NCBI GenBank assembly: GCA_029532415.1
Contig: JAQOTA010000042.1
Coordinates: 186,001 to 250,000 of the forward strand
Reading direction: 5' to 3'
Origin: Marasmius tenuissimus
Taxonomy: Eukaryota > Basidiomycota > Agaricomycetes > Agaricales > Marasmiaceae
Length of the DNA stretch: 64,000 nucleotides
How positions within the stretch are numbered: position 1 is the first letter of the stretch; each line of letters opens with the position of its first letter. Positions 1 through 11,269 of this stretch are shown here, in pieces. The notes beneath the pieces are model-generated. The model was not told the origin of the DNA and made no database searches. It saw only the letters and a program-made list of their open reading frames with translations. A program made the position numbers and the translations under genes.

Positions 1-22
1 TTAGCCTGAACGAATTTCCGTA

Positions 23-193
23 CTAGGCTCGAGTCAGACTTGAGATGTTTAGTATAGGTTTTCTACACACCAAATCAATGCTATCCCCTCGATCAAGAAC
101 CTGAATATTTGTTGTTGCGTTTCCACCCACATTTTGTATTGTGGCATAGTCACCTATTCGGAAATTTCTGGCGTTAGCGAGGAAACTGCCCAT
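23..193 (-). CDS. N-terminal fragment of a small unknown protein, paralogous to the 4923-5381 gene
   Basis: Read leftward from an ATG at 193, this encodes a start MGSFLANARNFRIGD, followed by ATIQNVGG and TTNIQ. It matches the start of the minus-strand protein at 4923-5381 (MGSLFANPTNLRIGD, ATIQSVG, TTNIY) almost position for position. I chose the internal Met at 193 because similarity to the paralog starts there, although the frame is open to 310. After the shared stretch the frame closes near base 23, so this is either exon 1 of a gene continuing outside the window or a decayed copy. Similar short glycine/asparagine-rich starts precede NACHT-type NTPase domains in many Agaricomycete proteins. 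That is only a family impression; no such domain is visible here. Confidence 0.35.
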   Translation of the reverse strand: MGSFLANARNFRIGDYATIQNVGGNATTNIQVLDRGDSIDLVCRKPILNISSLTRA

Positions 194-310
194 TGCACTC
201 TGACTGAGCAGTGAATCGAACAACAGGGTAGAGAATCTTGAAAGTGGTAGGGAGAGAAAAATGCCCTCACGACCCACGCAGACCATCAATCTTTGTGAGG
301 CTATGGACAT

Positions 311-3300
311 AGCCTGCTCGTGAAGTTTACAGATACCCGGTTTGCATCAGAATTGCAGTATGGTTGTTAAAAAGAGCTTCATGGCTACCCCGTGTGCGGC
401 TAGGGATCAAGGCCTTCCCAAAGCCGTGATTAATCAAGGGCGGTCGGGGACATAAGACTGGGATAGTATAACGGAGGTATTCAGTAACAATCAATCTGCC
501 AATTTTCGGGGTACAGATTTCTGAGCCCTCTGAAACGTGCAACGAACAATCTAACAACACCCGTTGCCTCCCATCCGTCGATCAATCTGTCAATTAAGGG
601 ATCACAAACAAGAGAATACCACACAGCTTACTACATACAACCCTCGCTTTCATCATCTGTATTCATTCACCCAGATTGTTGTTTCTTAGCCTGGTGCGTA
701 CCTCAGGTAATAGTCAACAAATAATCCGACGACGGCGTCCTTTTGTACATTCCTAGAAGGTGTAACGTAGGTGGTCCTCGTATGCGGTAATGAAGACTTC
801 GCCTAGACAGTACACGGTAAACGTTGAGAGCGTTCTCCTGAGCGAGACAAAAAAAAGTAACGAATACAGCAGGCAGTTGGATTTGGACGGAAACCCTCCA
901 GCGGTGATGGCGAAGGAGTCAATCTTCGTGGAGAGTTATGACACATGCACCATAGAGAAGTCCTCGTTAATATGTGAGCCTAGAGGTCTTTTGAATATCA
1001 CCGATGGCGATGAACATGATGGGAGAGGACAGGAGACACGAATATGCCAAATCGGGACAGGTGTATGATCTCCACAGATTCGGACTCCGCTCGAACCTAA
1101 CTCTTACACCGCGGGCAAAGGTAAGTCTCGTGCCAGGAAAAAGAGTAATACTCGGTTTATCTTCGTGTGCCCACAGGTTTATGCCTCGGTGCGGCCTCGA
1201 GGTGTATCGCTGGCGGACTTTGAATCACGGCTATGATATTCTCTACTTAAAATTCGTGACATTCCTTATGTATGTGCACCTGAAATTCTTCAGTGAGCAG
1301 AAAACGATAGCTGGCTGTCGCTCCATGCGTAAAATAAGTTTGAGCATGAGGGATCACATCCATGTAAGGAAGGTCACATATCCTGAATTTACAACATTGT
1401 GAATAACCACGATTGAAAGTCCGCTAGTGACGTACCTCAGTTGGGCCTTGAGGCCGCGACGAGGCGCAAACCTGGGGGCAAAAGAGGGTAAACTGAGTAT
1501 TACTCGTTTTTCTGGCACAAGACCTCATTTTGCCTGCAGTTTTACTGTCTGAGTCTATTGGCGCAGTGTATATGATACTTCAGGGTAAAAGTAAGAGTAA
1601 AAGTCCATGTATTTCGTGTATCTACTACAGTCGCTTTATATACTCGTAGTTCTAAAGTCCTAGTCATAATTAGTATTATAAATGAGTCTTATTGACTCAG
1701 TTCTACTCAACTCGTCTTGGTGGTAGCTTGACTGTACGCGTTCTAGATGCGTCGAGTCTTTCCTCGGAGTTATGAGTCTCGGCCTGGTGGCTGTACGCGG
1801 TCCAGGCTTTGACTCGTAGTACTTCCAACAGACTCTCGCCATGAGGGGTGAGAGCCGACAAGCGGCGGGTACAAACCGTCTGCCCATGTTCATTCTCAGT
1901 GGCAATAAGGAGACCTTCTTTGTCTGAGTAGCTGGTATCCAGAAGCTGGCGTGGCTGCACGTTGCTCAGCCTTCGGCTAGCTCCTCTCAGCTCAGCCGCC
2001 TCAAGGTTTGGGCGGGTAGGCGGACCGGGATCCAGGGAGAGAGCCCAGAGTGATGTGGCTGTGCGTAGCAAAACTTTGATTAGGTAAGGTGTTTCGTACA
2101 TCCGAGCATATGAAGAAACAAACACTAAGACGGTTTGTTAATAGAGAGCTTCTGTGCCCGCTCGTATACTTGTAAGGCCGGTATATGACCTAAAGTTGTA
2201 TCTGATAATACCGCGAACCTTCCGGTGATCTTAAAACGCTCGGTTACTGACTTTCCGTTGCTGATCGTAAGGAAGCAAATATCGGACGATGTTGATAATG
2301 CGTTTACAATGAATATTGCGCTCAATACTGATAATCTCCTCGGAATGATAGACCTTTGACCTAGTCCTCTCCCGGCGTGAACAATATCGCTGGGCGACCT
2401 CAAGCATAAACGGAAGGTTACTGACTTCGGAGATTTCACACCTTTTTTACCGTCTATACCTGGATTCCGGAATATTGACGACCTCGGTAGCAGATACCAC
2501 TGCTTCTCGCCATCCTTGAGTCAAACCCTTTGGAAGCCTTTTCTGTTGGTCGATGCGTAGGCCGTATGGTATATTGAACTCGCCAGGAGGCTTACTCGTT
2601 GGAATACCTATACACCAACATAGATAAGACTGAGGGGAGCATGAATGAATCGGGGTATGTTGAGTATCCGAGGTGAGCAAAGATCCCGTAGTTTTAGATG
2701 TATCCTAGCTAGACTGACACACGCCCGCGACAGGCTTACCAAATAGTTGCTCGAGTAATGAGCCTCGAACGTTCATGTATTCGAGCCTTTGGAGGGCGAA
2801 GCTCATTGGTCGGTCTTTGGCATGGTCGCACCGGTCACAGGTGCATTTCCCTCGATACTCCGAGCCTGGCGCGTTGGTGATACTGACAAACGTTGTGCTC
2901 TGCAGCGCTGAGGCCACTATGTTCGAGCCAGCTTAGATCTGTTCAAAGGCACAAGAGAGTTAGGAGCATGTCAGGGTAGATAATGACACTAAGTTGGAGA
3001 CATTGAATACGATAGATACACTACACATGTCTTCGTTTTCTGGCTCGGTTTGCTTGTACCCCATGAGTCGAAGCGGAGGAACTACCTTTGGATCTCCGAC
3101 CCGTTCTTACGAACCTTCTGGACGATTTCCTTCTCGTAGTGATGATTTGGATATACCTGGCAATCCGGGGATTTGTTCTGCACGTATTGCCGATGCTATA
3201 ACCCTTTCGTTTTTGTGCGACCCTGGCCTGCGTGTTGGGAGTCTCTGTGAGGGGAAGAAATGGAATGAATTAATGCTTCTCTGGCGCAGGCGGGTACTCA

Positions 3301-3399
3301 CGCGAACAAGGGGAACGGCTCGGGTCTTTGTCTGTATTCGATTCTTTTGAATCAAACAAATCAAACATTCTTTGTTCGGGAGGACCACCTGAAATCTTG
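311..3399. other. Stretch without a supported gene
   Basis: Open frames here are short, overlap one another on both strands, and show no domain, repeat or splice-consistent exon chain that I recognise. A run of direct AGTC/GACTC-like short words lies around 1680-1820. An isolated ATG frame of 92 codons starts at 790. Neither is enough to call a gene. A decayed retroelement is possible but no LTR pair or reverse-transcriptase motif was seen. Confidence 0.4.
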
Positions 3400-4765
3400 T
3401 CAATAAATGACCCAACGCCAGAGGGAACTATGATCCAAAGACAAAGACTGCGACCTACTTTGTACCAATTCGGGATAGCCACGTTCCTCTGCGTATCGTC
3501 GACCGTCCAAGTCGGTATTTTTCATTTGCAGGTGCCTGAGAACCGCCCAGTACTCCGAACTGTCCCAACATGAGCCAATCCACCACAACACCTCAAGCTT
3601 AGCAAGTCCATGCATCTCCCAATCCTTTTCGGGAATCACCTGCCGCCCGTTTGGGTCGAAAGACCAGTAAAAAGACGGGTCAACCAGGGGATATCGTATG
3701 GAATACATCCCGTTAATATGCTCCACAGATATAGGGGGGACAAAAAGATAAATCGGAGTTGAGGATTTGGAGTTATTCTGCATTGTGCCAACAATGGAAA
3801 ATCGAACGTCGGTAATGAATACTGAGGAAAATAGATATCAGTTGGGGACTGGGAAGGAGTCGAGGGGGACTTGCGGAGATTATTGAATGGGTTCTGACAG
3901 CCTGTGACATATGGGGAACACTGGACAAGGTAGGCAGTACGGTATTGATTTAAATCTGGAAAGCGCAAGTAGAAGTGAAACTCCACGTCGACCTCCGGCT
4001 GGTCAACAGAGAAGTCGACTCGCGAAGGTACTAGACAAGTCAGCGAAGGGCAGATGAACTGGGTAGATGGACGTACCCGTGGCGGAGTAGCTGGCCGAAG
4101 CGCCGACACTCAGATTCTGAAAGTACCATTGAGGGGAGGGGCAAGAGGGGAGGTGGGCAAGAATCTCGGATTCGTTGCGGTCAACAACAGCCCCAAAGGT
4201 CAAAAGACCATGTCGGGCAAAATCTGAAAGGTCTTTGACGTACATCGTCCCCCCAGTTGAAGCAATCACATGCAGAAAGTCGCCGAGTTGGTTCTCGACG
4301 AAGGCGACGATCTCGGTGGAGGCTAATCGGGGAGGGGTTTCTTGGCGAAGTGGAGCTGGTGAATATTGGAATGGGGCAAAAGAGATGTTGGTGTTTGGCG
4401 GCGAGAGGGAGATGGAAGGAATGTCGTAATGCCAGGTGTGGGTTTTGAGGTTGAGTGTCCAAAAACTCCACTCGTTTGAAATCTGTGATTCTACTATTAG
4501 GGGATTGAGTTCTAAAAATAACTACCCACAGGCATTGCCAGAGTCTTGTCTGCATACAAAGAAAAAACTGAGGTGGTCTAAAGGCATTCTTAGCTGACAT
4601 AGGATGGCGAAACACTGGACATACTGCGGTATACCAAAGATAGTACAAGACGACTCTGCTCCCTTTAGTCCAATGAACGGACAATTCGCTGCCGTTTGCC
4701 AGCTCTCCAATATAATCATCAGTGTCTGCAAGTACAACCATTACCCTAAAAGCTTTTACCGTCAT
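3400..4765 (-). CDS. Unrecognised multi-exon protein with an aromatic-rich C-terminal segment
   Basis: Several minus-strand frames read like real exons in a plausible order. About 4765-4620 encodes a segment containing VVLADTDDYIGEL and GSELSVHW. About 4512-4070 runs open through SNEWSFWTLNLKTHTWHYD, LASTEIVAFVENQLGD and MYVKDLSDFARHGLLTFGAV. About 3783-3400 carries YPLVDPSFYWSFDPNGRQ, WWIGSCWDSSEYWAVLRHL and DGRRYAEERGYPE. Pyrimidine-rich AG acceptors (for example at about 4513) and GT donors separate them, but I could not fix every junction, so the outer coordinates are approximate. The C-terminal FYWS-x-D and W-D-S-x-x-Y-x-x-L-R pattern resembles an uncharacterised family common in Agaricomycetes (from memory, unnamed). 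No function can be assigned. Confidence 0.5.
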
Positions 4766-4922
4766 GCACGATCCACGTCGGCCATTTGGACCGGCCTATT
4801 CCAACCAGCTGGGGGAATAGTGGTGATCTGGGGCAGAGTTAGATAGCGCCACGCAAGCAGGAATCTCGACATACCGCTGAGATGCCAGCTCTCTACAAAC
4901 ACGCTCCGATATCTACGACGGC

Positions 4923-5381
4923 TCACTGAATACCAAACAACTCCTTTAAAGTTTTGCTTACGCTTTCAAAGCCCTCTTGACTCGCGTCCAGTGGCTCGAC
5001 CGATATAGTTGTGAATCTTCCCAATAGCCCCATTATCTCAGCATGTTGTACGGTTTTCCTGACTTTCATAACTCTAGATTGTGGCAGAGGTGGTGTGGAA
5101 GTGATATCTCGAAGCGGAGGTTCAACGGTGACTTCTAGAACCTCTGAGGATACCGCCCTTCGCGCCATAATATCACCCATGAGTACATTTCTAAACATAT
5201 TCCCGTACTGCACAAGAGTCAGAATAGGTAGAATGCCCAGTATACGCAATCCACGCACCAATTCAATGACATCCTCTCGGCCACTATGGTATATGTTCGT
5301 TGTTACATCTCTTCCCACACTCTGGATCGTGGCATTGTCACCAATCCGTAGATTTGTAGGGTTCGCGAAGAGGCTGCCCAT
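4923..5381 (-). CDS. Small unknown protein, paralog of the left-edge gene
   Basis: This single open exon of 152 codons starts at the ATG at 5381. I preferred it over an upstream Met at 5441 because the left-edge paralog aligns from MGS onward. The N-terminus (GSLFANPTNLRIGDNATIQ) is shared with the 23-193 fragment. A short hydrophobic stretch (about residues 50-65, LRILGILPILTLVQYG) follows. The C-terminal half is polar and ends in KTLKELFGIQ. No catalytic motif is visible. The N-terminal pattern resembles the leader of fungal NACHT/STAND proteins, but the protein ends before any P-loop, so it could be a truncated relic or a stand-alone small protein. Confidence 0.45.
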   Translation of the reverse strand: MGSLFANPTNLRIGDNATIQSVGRDVTTNIYHSGREDVIELVRGLRILGILPILTLVQYGNMFRNVLMGDIMARRAVSSEVLEVTVEPPLRDITSTPPLPQSRVMKVRKTVQHAEIMGLLGRFTTISVEPLDASQEGFESVSKTLKELFGIQ

Positions 5382-7104
5382 CGACTTTTGATAGTGCCAG
5401 AATGATGGCGTAGAGGGTGTTGATAGAGGGGAGAAGAACAAGAGCGCCCTCGTAGCCTTCCCATATCTTTCATATATGTGAGGATGTGGAGATCATCCCG
5501 CGGTCTAACCCATTCTATCTATCCTCGTAAATTCCACCAATCTTTGGATACCATCAAGCTTGACTGACAGAATGCACGGCATTTCGGGCGTACATGCTGT
5601 GTCAGGGTCAAAAAAGACCTTTGGCATGCCTAGACAAGTTCCTCCCCAATTCGAACTTCTCCTTGTTCCTCACCAGCCCAAAAGCCTGCCTATTCTTACT
5701 TTGAGAATCCTGAAAAAAAGATGATATTCCTTTTCAGTTCGTCTGCAATAATTGCTGTTCAATCGCCCCTTCAACTCGGCTTTCACTCGAGCCCACTACC
5801 CCGCTCGATTGACATCCCATCCAGCGCCTCGGTATCCCCTAGAATTGATCGGCATTGATAGAGATGAAACTCAATCAGACCCTCCGAAAGCTTCGAAATT
5901 AGGAGATACCAATGAGAATATTTGTGGTACTCGACAGGAGATCCGAAGAGTATGTAGATGCACCTCTCGGAGAGCGGGTGGGCGACAAATAACCTAGTCC
6001 TGTCAGGGACATGAGTCATGATTGTGCTGTATATTTTACTACTATCTATCAATCAGAGTGATCGCAAACGAGAGGAGGAGCACAGCCCGACGGCGCCATT
6101 TTAAGTCCCCATGGTACCTCGTGTCGTTATCCTAGTCAAATCCAGTTGAGGGCGTTAGTGGCAGAGGAACCCCGTCGTGTGGTGTTCCCGAGAAGATGGA
6201 GCGTAATGATCCTTGAGCAACACAATGCGTCAAAGGTGTGCAATGCGTGATTCCCATAAGCATAGAAAGAGATTCATCCTTTAGTTGCGCCGCACGCAAC
6301 CAATTCCTTATCATGCTTCCCTGTCTTGAAGCTCTACTCCGTATCTGCTGGAACGGCGAATTCGATTGTTCGGTCACTGGCAATACTTACACTGGGTGCA
6401 GGATTGCATAAGTTTTGAGAGTTATGCGAGACTGATGCTGAGCCTTATGCGGAGAGATCCTAGCGTGAGTGCCGGAACAAAGGCAAGAGTTATTTCATAC
6501 CAAAAACGGACAGAAATGGGATAGAAAAGCCAGGTTTGGACTTTCTATCAAATTTCTTTCTCATATGGACTGAATTTGGTTCAAATATCTCTTGCATGGG
6601 TCACAAGAATCACGGTAAATTCTCCCTGCATAAGTTTTCACGTCAATCTTACATTTCTCCCGAAACTTACGGGTTCTTGCACCCAGTGTTATCTTGCATC
6701 TCTTTGTATTATGTTTCGGCCCTGCGTTGTACCCGTTGATTACTTTCTCTGCATTTTATTCGTCACAAAATTATTGTCACGACGAATGATATAATTCAGT
6801 GGCAGTGGTGGGGAGACGAGTACAATACTACTGTTTGGCCGTCACCTCATCTACAGGCAACAGCAATCTGACCGTGTAAAAAGCTTTCCGCGACATAGCT
6901 GCGTGCAAAAAATAGAGGTATCAAAGGACCTAAATTGGAGGTATGGTGATTTGAGAGCTGAGTCAAGCTGAAAGGGAGGGTAGTGGAGTAACGACCACGT
7001 GTGCGGTGAATGATTAAAAGTCTTCGGAGATCATGGTGCAAACGAACGAGTTCGTCTTCACGAGTATGATATGTCAAGAAACTGTCAAGAAACGCCCCAA
7101 CGCA
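5382..7104. other. Mostly gene-free stretch between the small unknown gene and the F-box gene
   Basis: Apart from the weak minus-strand candidate near 5783-6019, frames here are short and lack recognisable domains. The 6500-6800 part is T-rich and looks non-coding. No repeat shared with the rest of the window was noticed. Confidence 0.4.
5783..6019 (-). CDS. Weak candidate small protein
   Basis: The minus-strand frame from an ATG at 6019 reads MTHVPDRTRLFVAHPLSERC and continues through YILFGSPVEYHKYSHWYLL and EGLIEFHLYQ. Its composition and hydrophobic periodicity look protein-like. The HWYLLISK core is reminiscent of small basidiomycete proteins with an HWSLF-like motif, from memory only. 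A GTATCT donor inside the frame (just after the HW codons) and a TTCTAG acceptor are also present, so the exon structure is uncertain. No paralog exists in the window to test it. Confidence 0.25.
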   Translation of the reverse strand: MTHVPDRTRLFVAHPLSERCIYILFGSPVEYHKYSHWYLLISKLSEGLIEFHLYQCRSILGDTEALDGMSIERGSGLE

Positions 7105-8799
7105 TCAAATCACAACGCATCCTCGGGCTTTCACCACGATTTGCATCCCTTCTCTATCAAGATCCTCCAGTGGTTCATACACCGATTCATCGATTCGTCG
7201 TCCCAGGACGTGCAACGTTGCGATCTTAAGTGATTGGTGCTGGAAAGTAGGAGTAACGGTAGACGAGGCGCTCGCAGGGTACCATCGTGATTTGATCATA
7301 CTCACAAACTCCGTATCCGCGTCGAAGTGACCGAGAACACAGAAAGCCAAGTGATTCAACCTCGGGAGAATGACGGTAGAGGATGGTGTTGGCCCGGGTT
7401 CCAAGCGGTTCAGCGACAACCTCGCCACGAGATCCTTCGAAATCGATTTGAAACCCTGAATATCTTCCTCTTCTATGGAGTCGTTGTGTGCAAAGAGCTC
7501 GGTGATTGTGAGGGATTCAAGGAGGGGCATACTGTTCAGAGCACCAATGATATGCACGTCCGATATTGGCAAGCCATCGAGTGTCAGCTCCCTCAAGCTG
7601 CAGCGAGAGCGTGCAAGAAAATGGTCGAAATAATGATGGGGCCAAGCTCCCGAGAAAGAGCCCTCGAACTCACAGTCACCGATAAGGGAGAGGGATTTCA
7701 AGCTGGGAAGGGTGATGGTCTGAAAAATATCCGACAGGTGGGGAAAGATGCCTTCCTCATTGTAGAGGTTGACCCCGAGCTCTGATACGTGTTTGCATAC
7801 GACGTCGTCAGGAACTTCGTCGAACGGTGAATGATCTGCCGAGCACGTATAATCAAACTGTGTTGCATCTGGTGTCGATTCATAGTGTAACGTTTCGATA
7901 GATGTAGCAAATTCCTTCAGCACATCCAGCGATTCCTCGTATGATCCATCCGGACCGTATTGGAAGGTGAGGTGCTTTACGGGCATCCCGAATTGCCAAG
8001 GATGGGCAGGAACCCAAACGTATTCGTCGTACCGCACCGTGACTTTGGCCAACAGCGTAGATGACTTCATACAATCCTCGAAGAGACAGGTTGTGGGGAG
8101 GAATGAGTTATTACGGATGTAGACAAGCTCCTGAAGCCAAGGAAGCTCAAAAGGTCCATTCTTCGTTATTTCTAGATTGACGGCACCATCCAGGTGGTGG
8201 AAATCCACATATTGCCAGCGCTGATTGTGTTCGAACAGCAATTCAAGCAATCCCGTATGAGAGTTGTCCGACGATGACTGGATCATCGTGATTGAAAGAG
8301 GGCGGCTTCTGGAGCGGGAAAGGAATAAGTTCACTGGATACAAGGCTCTTGGGCACGGCTCGACGCTAAAATGGGACCATATCTCCGGTGTATCGAGTGC
8401 GATTGTCCTCCATCGATAACAAACTGCGCTCACGCTCATAGCAGTTGACTCCCAGCTTTCGTATGCGCCAAACATGTTCCCGTACTGCCGATTAGACGCA
8501 AGACTGAATATGTTCTGTAAAATCTCGGATGGAAGTCGACGGACGGGTGAGAAGAGGGAGGTCAACGGGAGTATACGTCTTCGAACTTCGCGTCGTTTGG
8601 CTTTTAGAGCTAGGATCTGACTTTTGAGATCGCTAATGAGGTCATTATAGCGAGAAATTTCTAATTTGGCGGTTGAAAAGGGCTGAGCAAGCTCTGTAGG
8701 TACCTGGGGAGCGTGTAAGGGTGTTAAGCTGCGTAGCTGCGATCGAACTGCAGGGTGGGATTGAGAAACAGAAAGGGGGTCGAATGTTTCGGCCGACAT
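7105..8799 (-). CDS. F-box-like protein, intact
   Basis: This is a single-exon gene of 564 codons with a clear ATG. Residues about 45-75 form a short coiled coil (SRYNDLISDLKSQILALKAK). The F-box-like motif follows at about residues 85-145: SPVRRLPSEILQNIFSLA, then AVCYRWRTIALDTPEIWSHF. The rest (about 150-560) is a loose, leucine-rich repeat-like region with recurring L-x-x-L-x-L blocks, as in other basidiomycete F-box-like proteins. F-box proteins normally link Skp1-cullin ubiquitin ligases to a substrate; which substrate is unknown. A broken paralog in opposite orientation lies at 11270-12706, and another F-box locus (9236-10876) sits between them, so this is a small local F-box cluster. 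The start is the first in-frame ATG and puts the coiled coil and F-box at the spacing usual for this family. Confidence 0.85.
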   Translation of the reverse strand: MSAETFDPLSVSQSHPAVRSQLRSLTPLHAPQVPTELAQPFSTAKLEISRYNDLISDLKSQILALKAKRREVRRRILPLTSLFSPVRRLPSEILQNIFSLASNRQYGNMFGAYESWESTAMSVSAVCYRWRTIALDTPEIWSHFSVEPCPRALYPVNLFLSRSRSRPLSITMIQSSSDNSHTGLLELLFEHNQRWQYVDFHHLDGAVNLEITKNGPFELPWLQELVYIRNNSFLPTTCLFEDCMKSSTLLAKVTVRYDEYVWVPAHPWQFGMPVKHLTFQYGPDGSYEESLDVLKEFATSIETLHYESTPDATQFDYTCSADHSPFDEVPDDVVCKHVSELGVNLYNEEGIFPHLSDIFQTITLPSLKSLSLIGDCEFEGSFSGAWPHHYFDHFLARSRCSLRELTLDGLPISDVHIIGALNSMPLLESLTITELFAHNDSIEEEDIQGFKSISKDLVARLSLNRLEPGPTPSSTVILPRLNHLAFCVLGHFDADTEFVSMIKSRWYPASASSTVTPTFQHQSLKIATLHVLGRRIDESVYEPLEDLDREGMQIVVKARGCVVI

Positions 8800-9235
8800 G
8801 TACTAGCTCTTTAATATACCGAGTAAATGTCAGAGGATTGCAACGGTAAAACCGAAAGGTTCACCTTGACGCGTTCACAATCGATGGTGGTGGTATCGGA
8901 ACAAGAATCAATTAAACTCGCCTACGTCACCCACTATCCGGGCTCGGGGCCGGGAGACCGGGGACCACCCCAAGCCCCACAGTTTGGAATCAATCCACAT
9001 CGTCGGCATGACAACAGTTCTATTGGCATTCATATTCCTGTCAGCACATCCCCCGTGCAGCGCGCAGTTTAATATGATTGTCCGTTTCTCCTCCTCCACA
9101 ACCACGACCAGTTCCACTAGTGGGAGGCTCTGGAAATCCGATAACTTGAACAGGTGCGCACCGAATATACTACTGATACCCTTTCGACTGAATTTACCAT
9201 CATTTCGACTTCCATTCCTAGACTGTCGAAGCAGA

Positions 9236-10876
9236 ATGGAGCACCGAACCGTTATTTGCAAACGATGCAGCCATGAACTCGTGATTTCAACCGGACCTGA
9301 CGTCCCTATCGATGCATTTCGTCTCTCAGCTCCTACTGAGCCTGAGATTGCTCTCCAAAGCCAGTTTCTACTATCCGAGTCCAGTATAATCCAGGAATAC
9401 GAGAAGGAGATCGCACAACTTCAATTCACGCTTAATCGACTCAAGTCGGACAGGGCAGCTCTCCGAGAGAAAATGGCGAGGAGACGCTCCTTGATCTCCC
9501 CACGGAGGAAACTTCCCGTTGAAATTTGGGAGCAGATCTTCTTGGAGGCTTGTTGTTGGTCAGATGACAAAGGGACCTGGATAATAGAATCCGTTTGCGT
9601 TGATAGAACCTCATTACGAGCCACCCCTCTCGATCTATCCCGCATATGCTCTACATGAAGGCGGATGATCTTTGATTGTCCCCTCTTGTGGACCAACATC
9701 TCGGTAGACCTTCCGAGCGACCAGCTTTCAACCTTTCCGGCCATTCCTGTGGCCCTCAAGCTCGCCCTTGACAAGGCTCGTGATCATCCCCTCACCCTTT
9801 CCGTTGAGTTTACAAACGGATACGCCGACACACTCCCCCCTCCCGTAGAAGAATTGCTACTAAACGCAGTATCGCAATCGAAAGAAATTCAGGTCACGAT
9901 CCGAATACTGGAAGCAATCAATTGGGCATCCCCGTCCTTGTCGCTCCATCGTCTTGAGACGGTGAAGGTAATGGAGCCTTACTATTATGCCTCTGCCGAC
10001 AAACTTCGTCCCATCCTTTTGCGCGCAACTGCATTGAAATCGCTTGTCGCCCCCTCGACATCCCAGTGGTTTTCCAACTCCCTTCCTCTATCCTCGTCGA
10101 TGGAATCGCTTGAATGTGAATATTCTACGGATGTTTCACTTTTTCGCTCGTACTTTCCTCACCTGACTTCTTTGACCCTCCACCTAACCCACCGGATTGA
10201 TCGCACGCCCTCGAACCTTGAATTTCCAAGCCTCATTTTTCTTAAACTTGACATTTTTCCCATCTCGAAATCCGACGTGATGAAACTACTCGATGGTTTC
10301 GTCGCACTTCCCTCCCTGACCAGCTTCACTCTCAAGGTGTATGGTTGGGGATCTGGACTCGATAGTTCAATCGCCAACTTCATTCAACGACTAGGCTTCG
10401 GACCCAGGCTCACATCCCTCACCATTGACCTCCCACGTGTTTTCTTCTCCCTCCCCAATAACGCCGACAGTGACGGAGAATGGTTCCTCGGACTGATCCT
10501 CCTTCTTCCCGCGTTGACGTCTATTAGCCCCGAGTTTCTTGCACCGTCAAGTAGTTTCAACTATATTGCAGATATGATTGTTCGCACCTTACAAGCTCTC
10601 CTCGAGGCAGACGAGTCCGACCTCAGACCGCACATCCTTCCGTTTCTAACAGACCTCTCCATTCGAACCCACTACGAATACGAAAGATTCCCAGACGAGA
10701 TAGAAGACACAGAACTGGCGGCCGGGAGTATGGTCGATCATCTTCTAGCATTGCTTGAGTTGCGTGCTACCAACTACGTAGCATTGCAGCGCGCAGAGCT
10801 TGTCCTCAAGACTCGCATGATGCCCAGCAAGGCAATGAAGAGTCGTGACGATGACAAAAGCTCTCAGGAGATCTAG
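9236..10876 (+). pseudogene. F-box-like gene interrupted by one in-frame UGA at a conserved Trp
   Basis: The frame starts at the ATG at 9236 (MEHRTVICKRCSHELV, with a CxxC pair). It passes through a coiled coil (YEKEIAQLQFTLNRLKSDR) and the F-box start (PRRKLPVEIWEQIFLEA), reaching LSRICST. There a TGA (9656-9658) replaces the codon expected to be Trp. The same frame continues at once with RRMIFDCPLLWTNISVDLPS and runs to 10876. In F-box-like proteins of this type the W-R-x-I pair sits exactly here; compare CYRWRTIALDTPEIW in the 7105-8799 gene. Removing one stop would give about 546 codons. It may be a recent pseudogene, a sequencing error, or a codon rescued by readthrough or RNA editing. 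The downstream part (9665-10876) is otherwise open and leucine-rich. Confidence 0.8.
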
Positions 10877-11269
10877 CAGGATGGAATGCAACATAGTGGA
10901 AGAACTGCCGGACCGCGATTGAGAAGCAGACTAGGGTTGTAGGGTTGGACTATGAGTATAATCGCAATATTACCATTCGAGCATTGACTAGGGGTACGGG
11001 GAAACATGGGTACGATCTTATATATTGCTAATTTTCATGTCACATACTTACATATCTCGTCAAATAACGGTGTCGGTCTTCAAGATGAGCATGATTCCCC
11101 GCATTGGCGCTAATATTATCCTACTAACGAGCCACGCGTTCGTGTATGTAGCCATATAAGTACGGGTGAGTAAGACTAAGTTCTATATCGCGGAAAGATG
11201 TGGCTCAAGAGTCATCGCTGCAGTTGGGGATTCCTATTATGAGTTGTACTCGTAGCGAATTCAGCGTTG
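10877..11269. other. Short intergenic stretch
   Basis: I see no gene, repeat or RNA in this roughly 390-bp AT-richer spacer between the two plus-strand F-box loci. Confidence 0.4.

Noticed and set aside
790..1402. Two overlapping plus-strand frames of 92 and 132 codons with ATG starts
   Set aside because: No domain, no paralog, atypical composition and overlapping frames; chance frames are likely.
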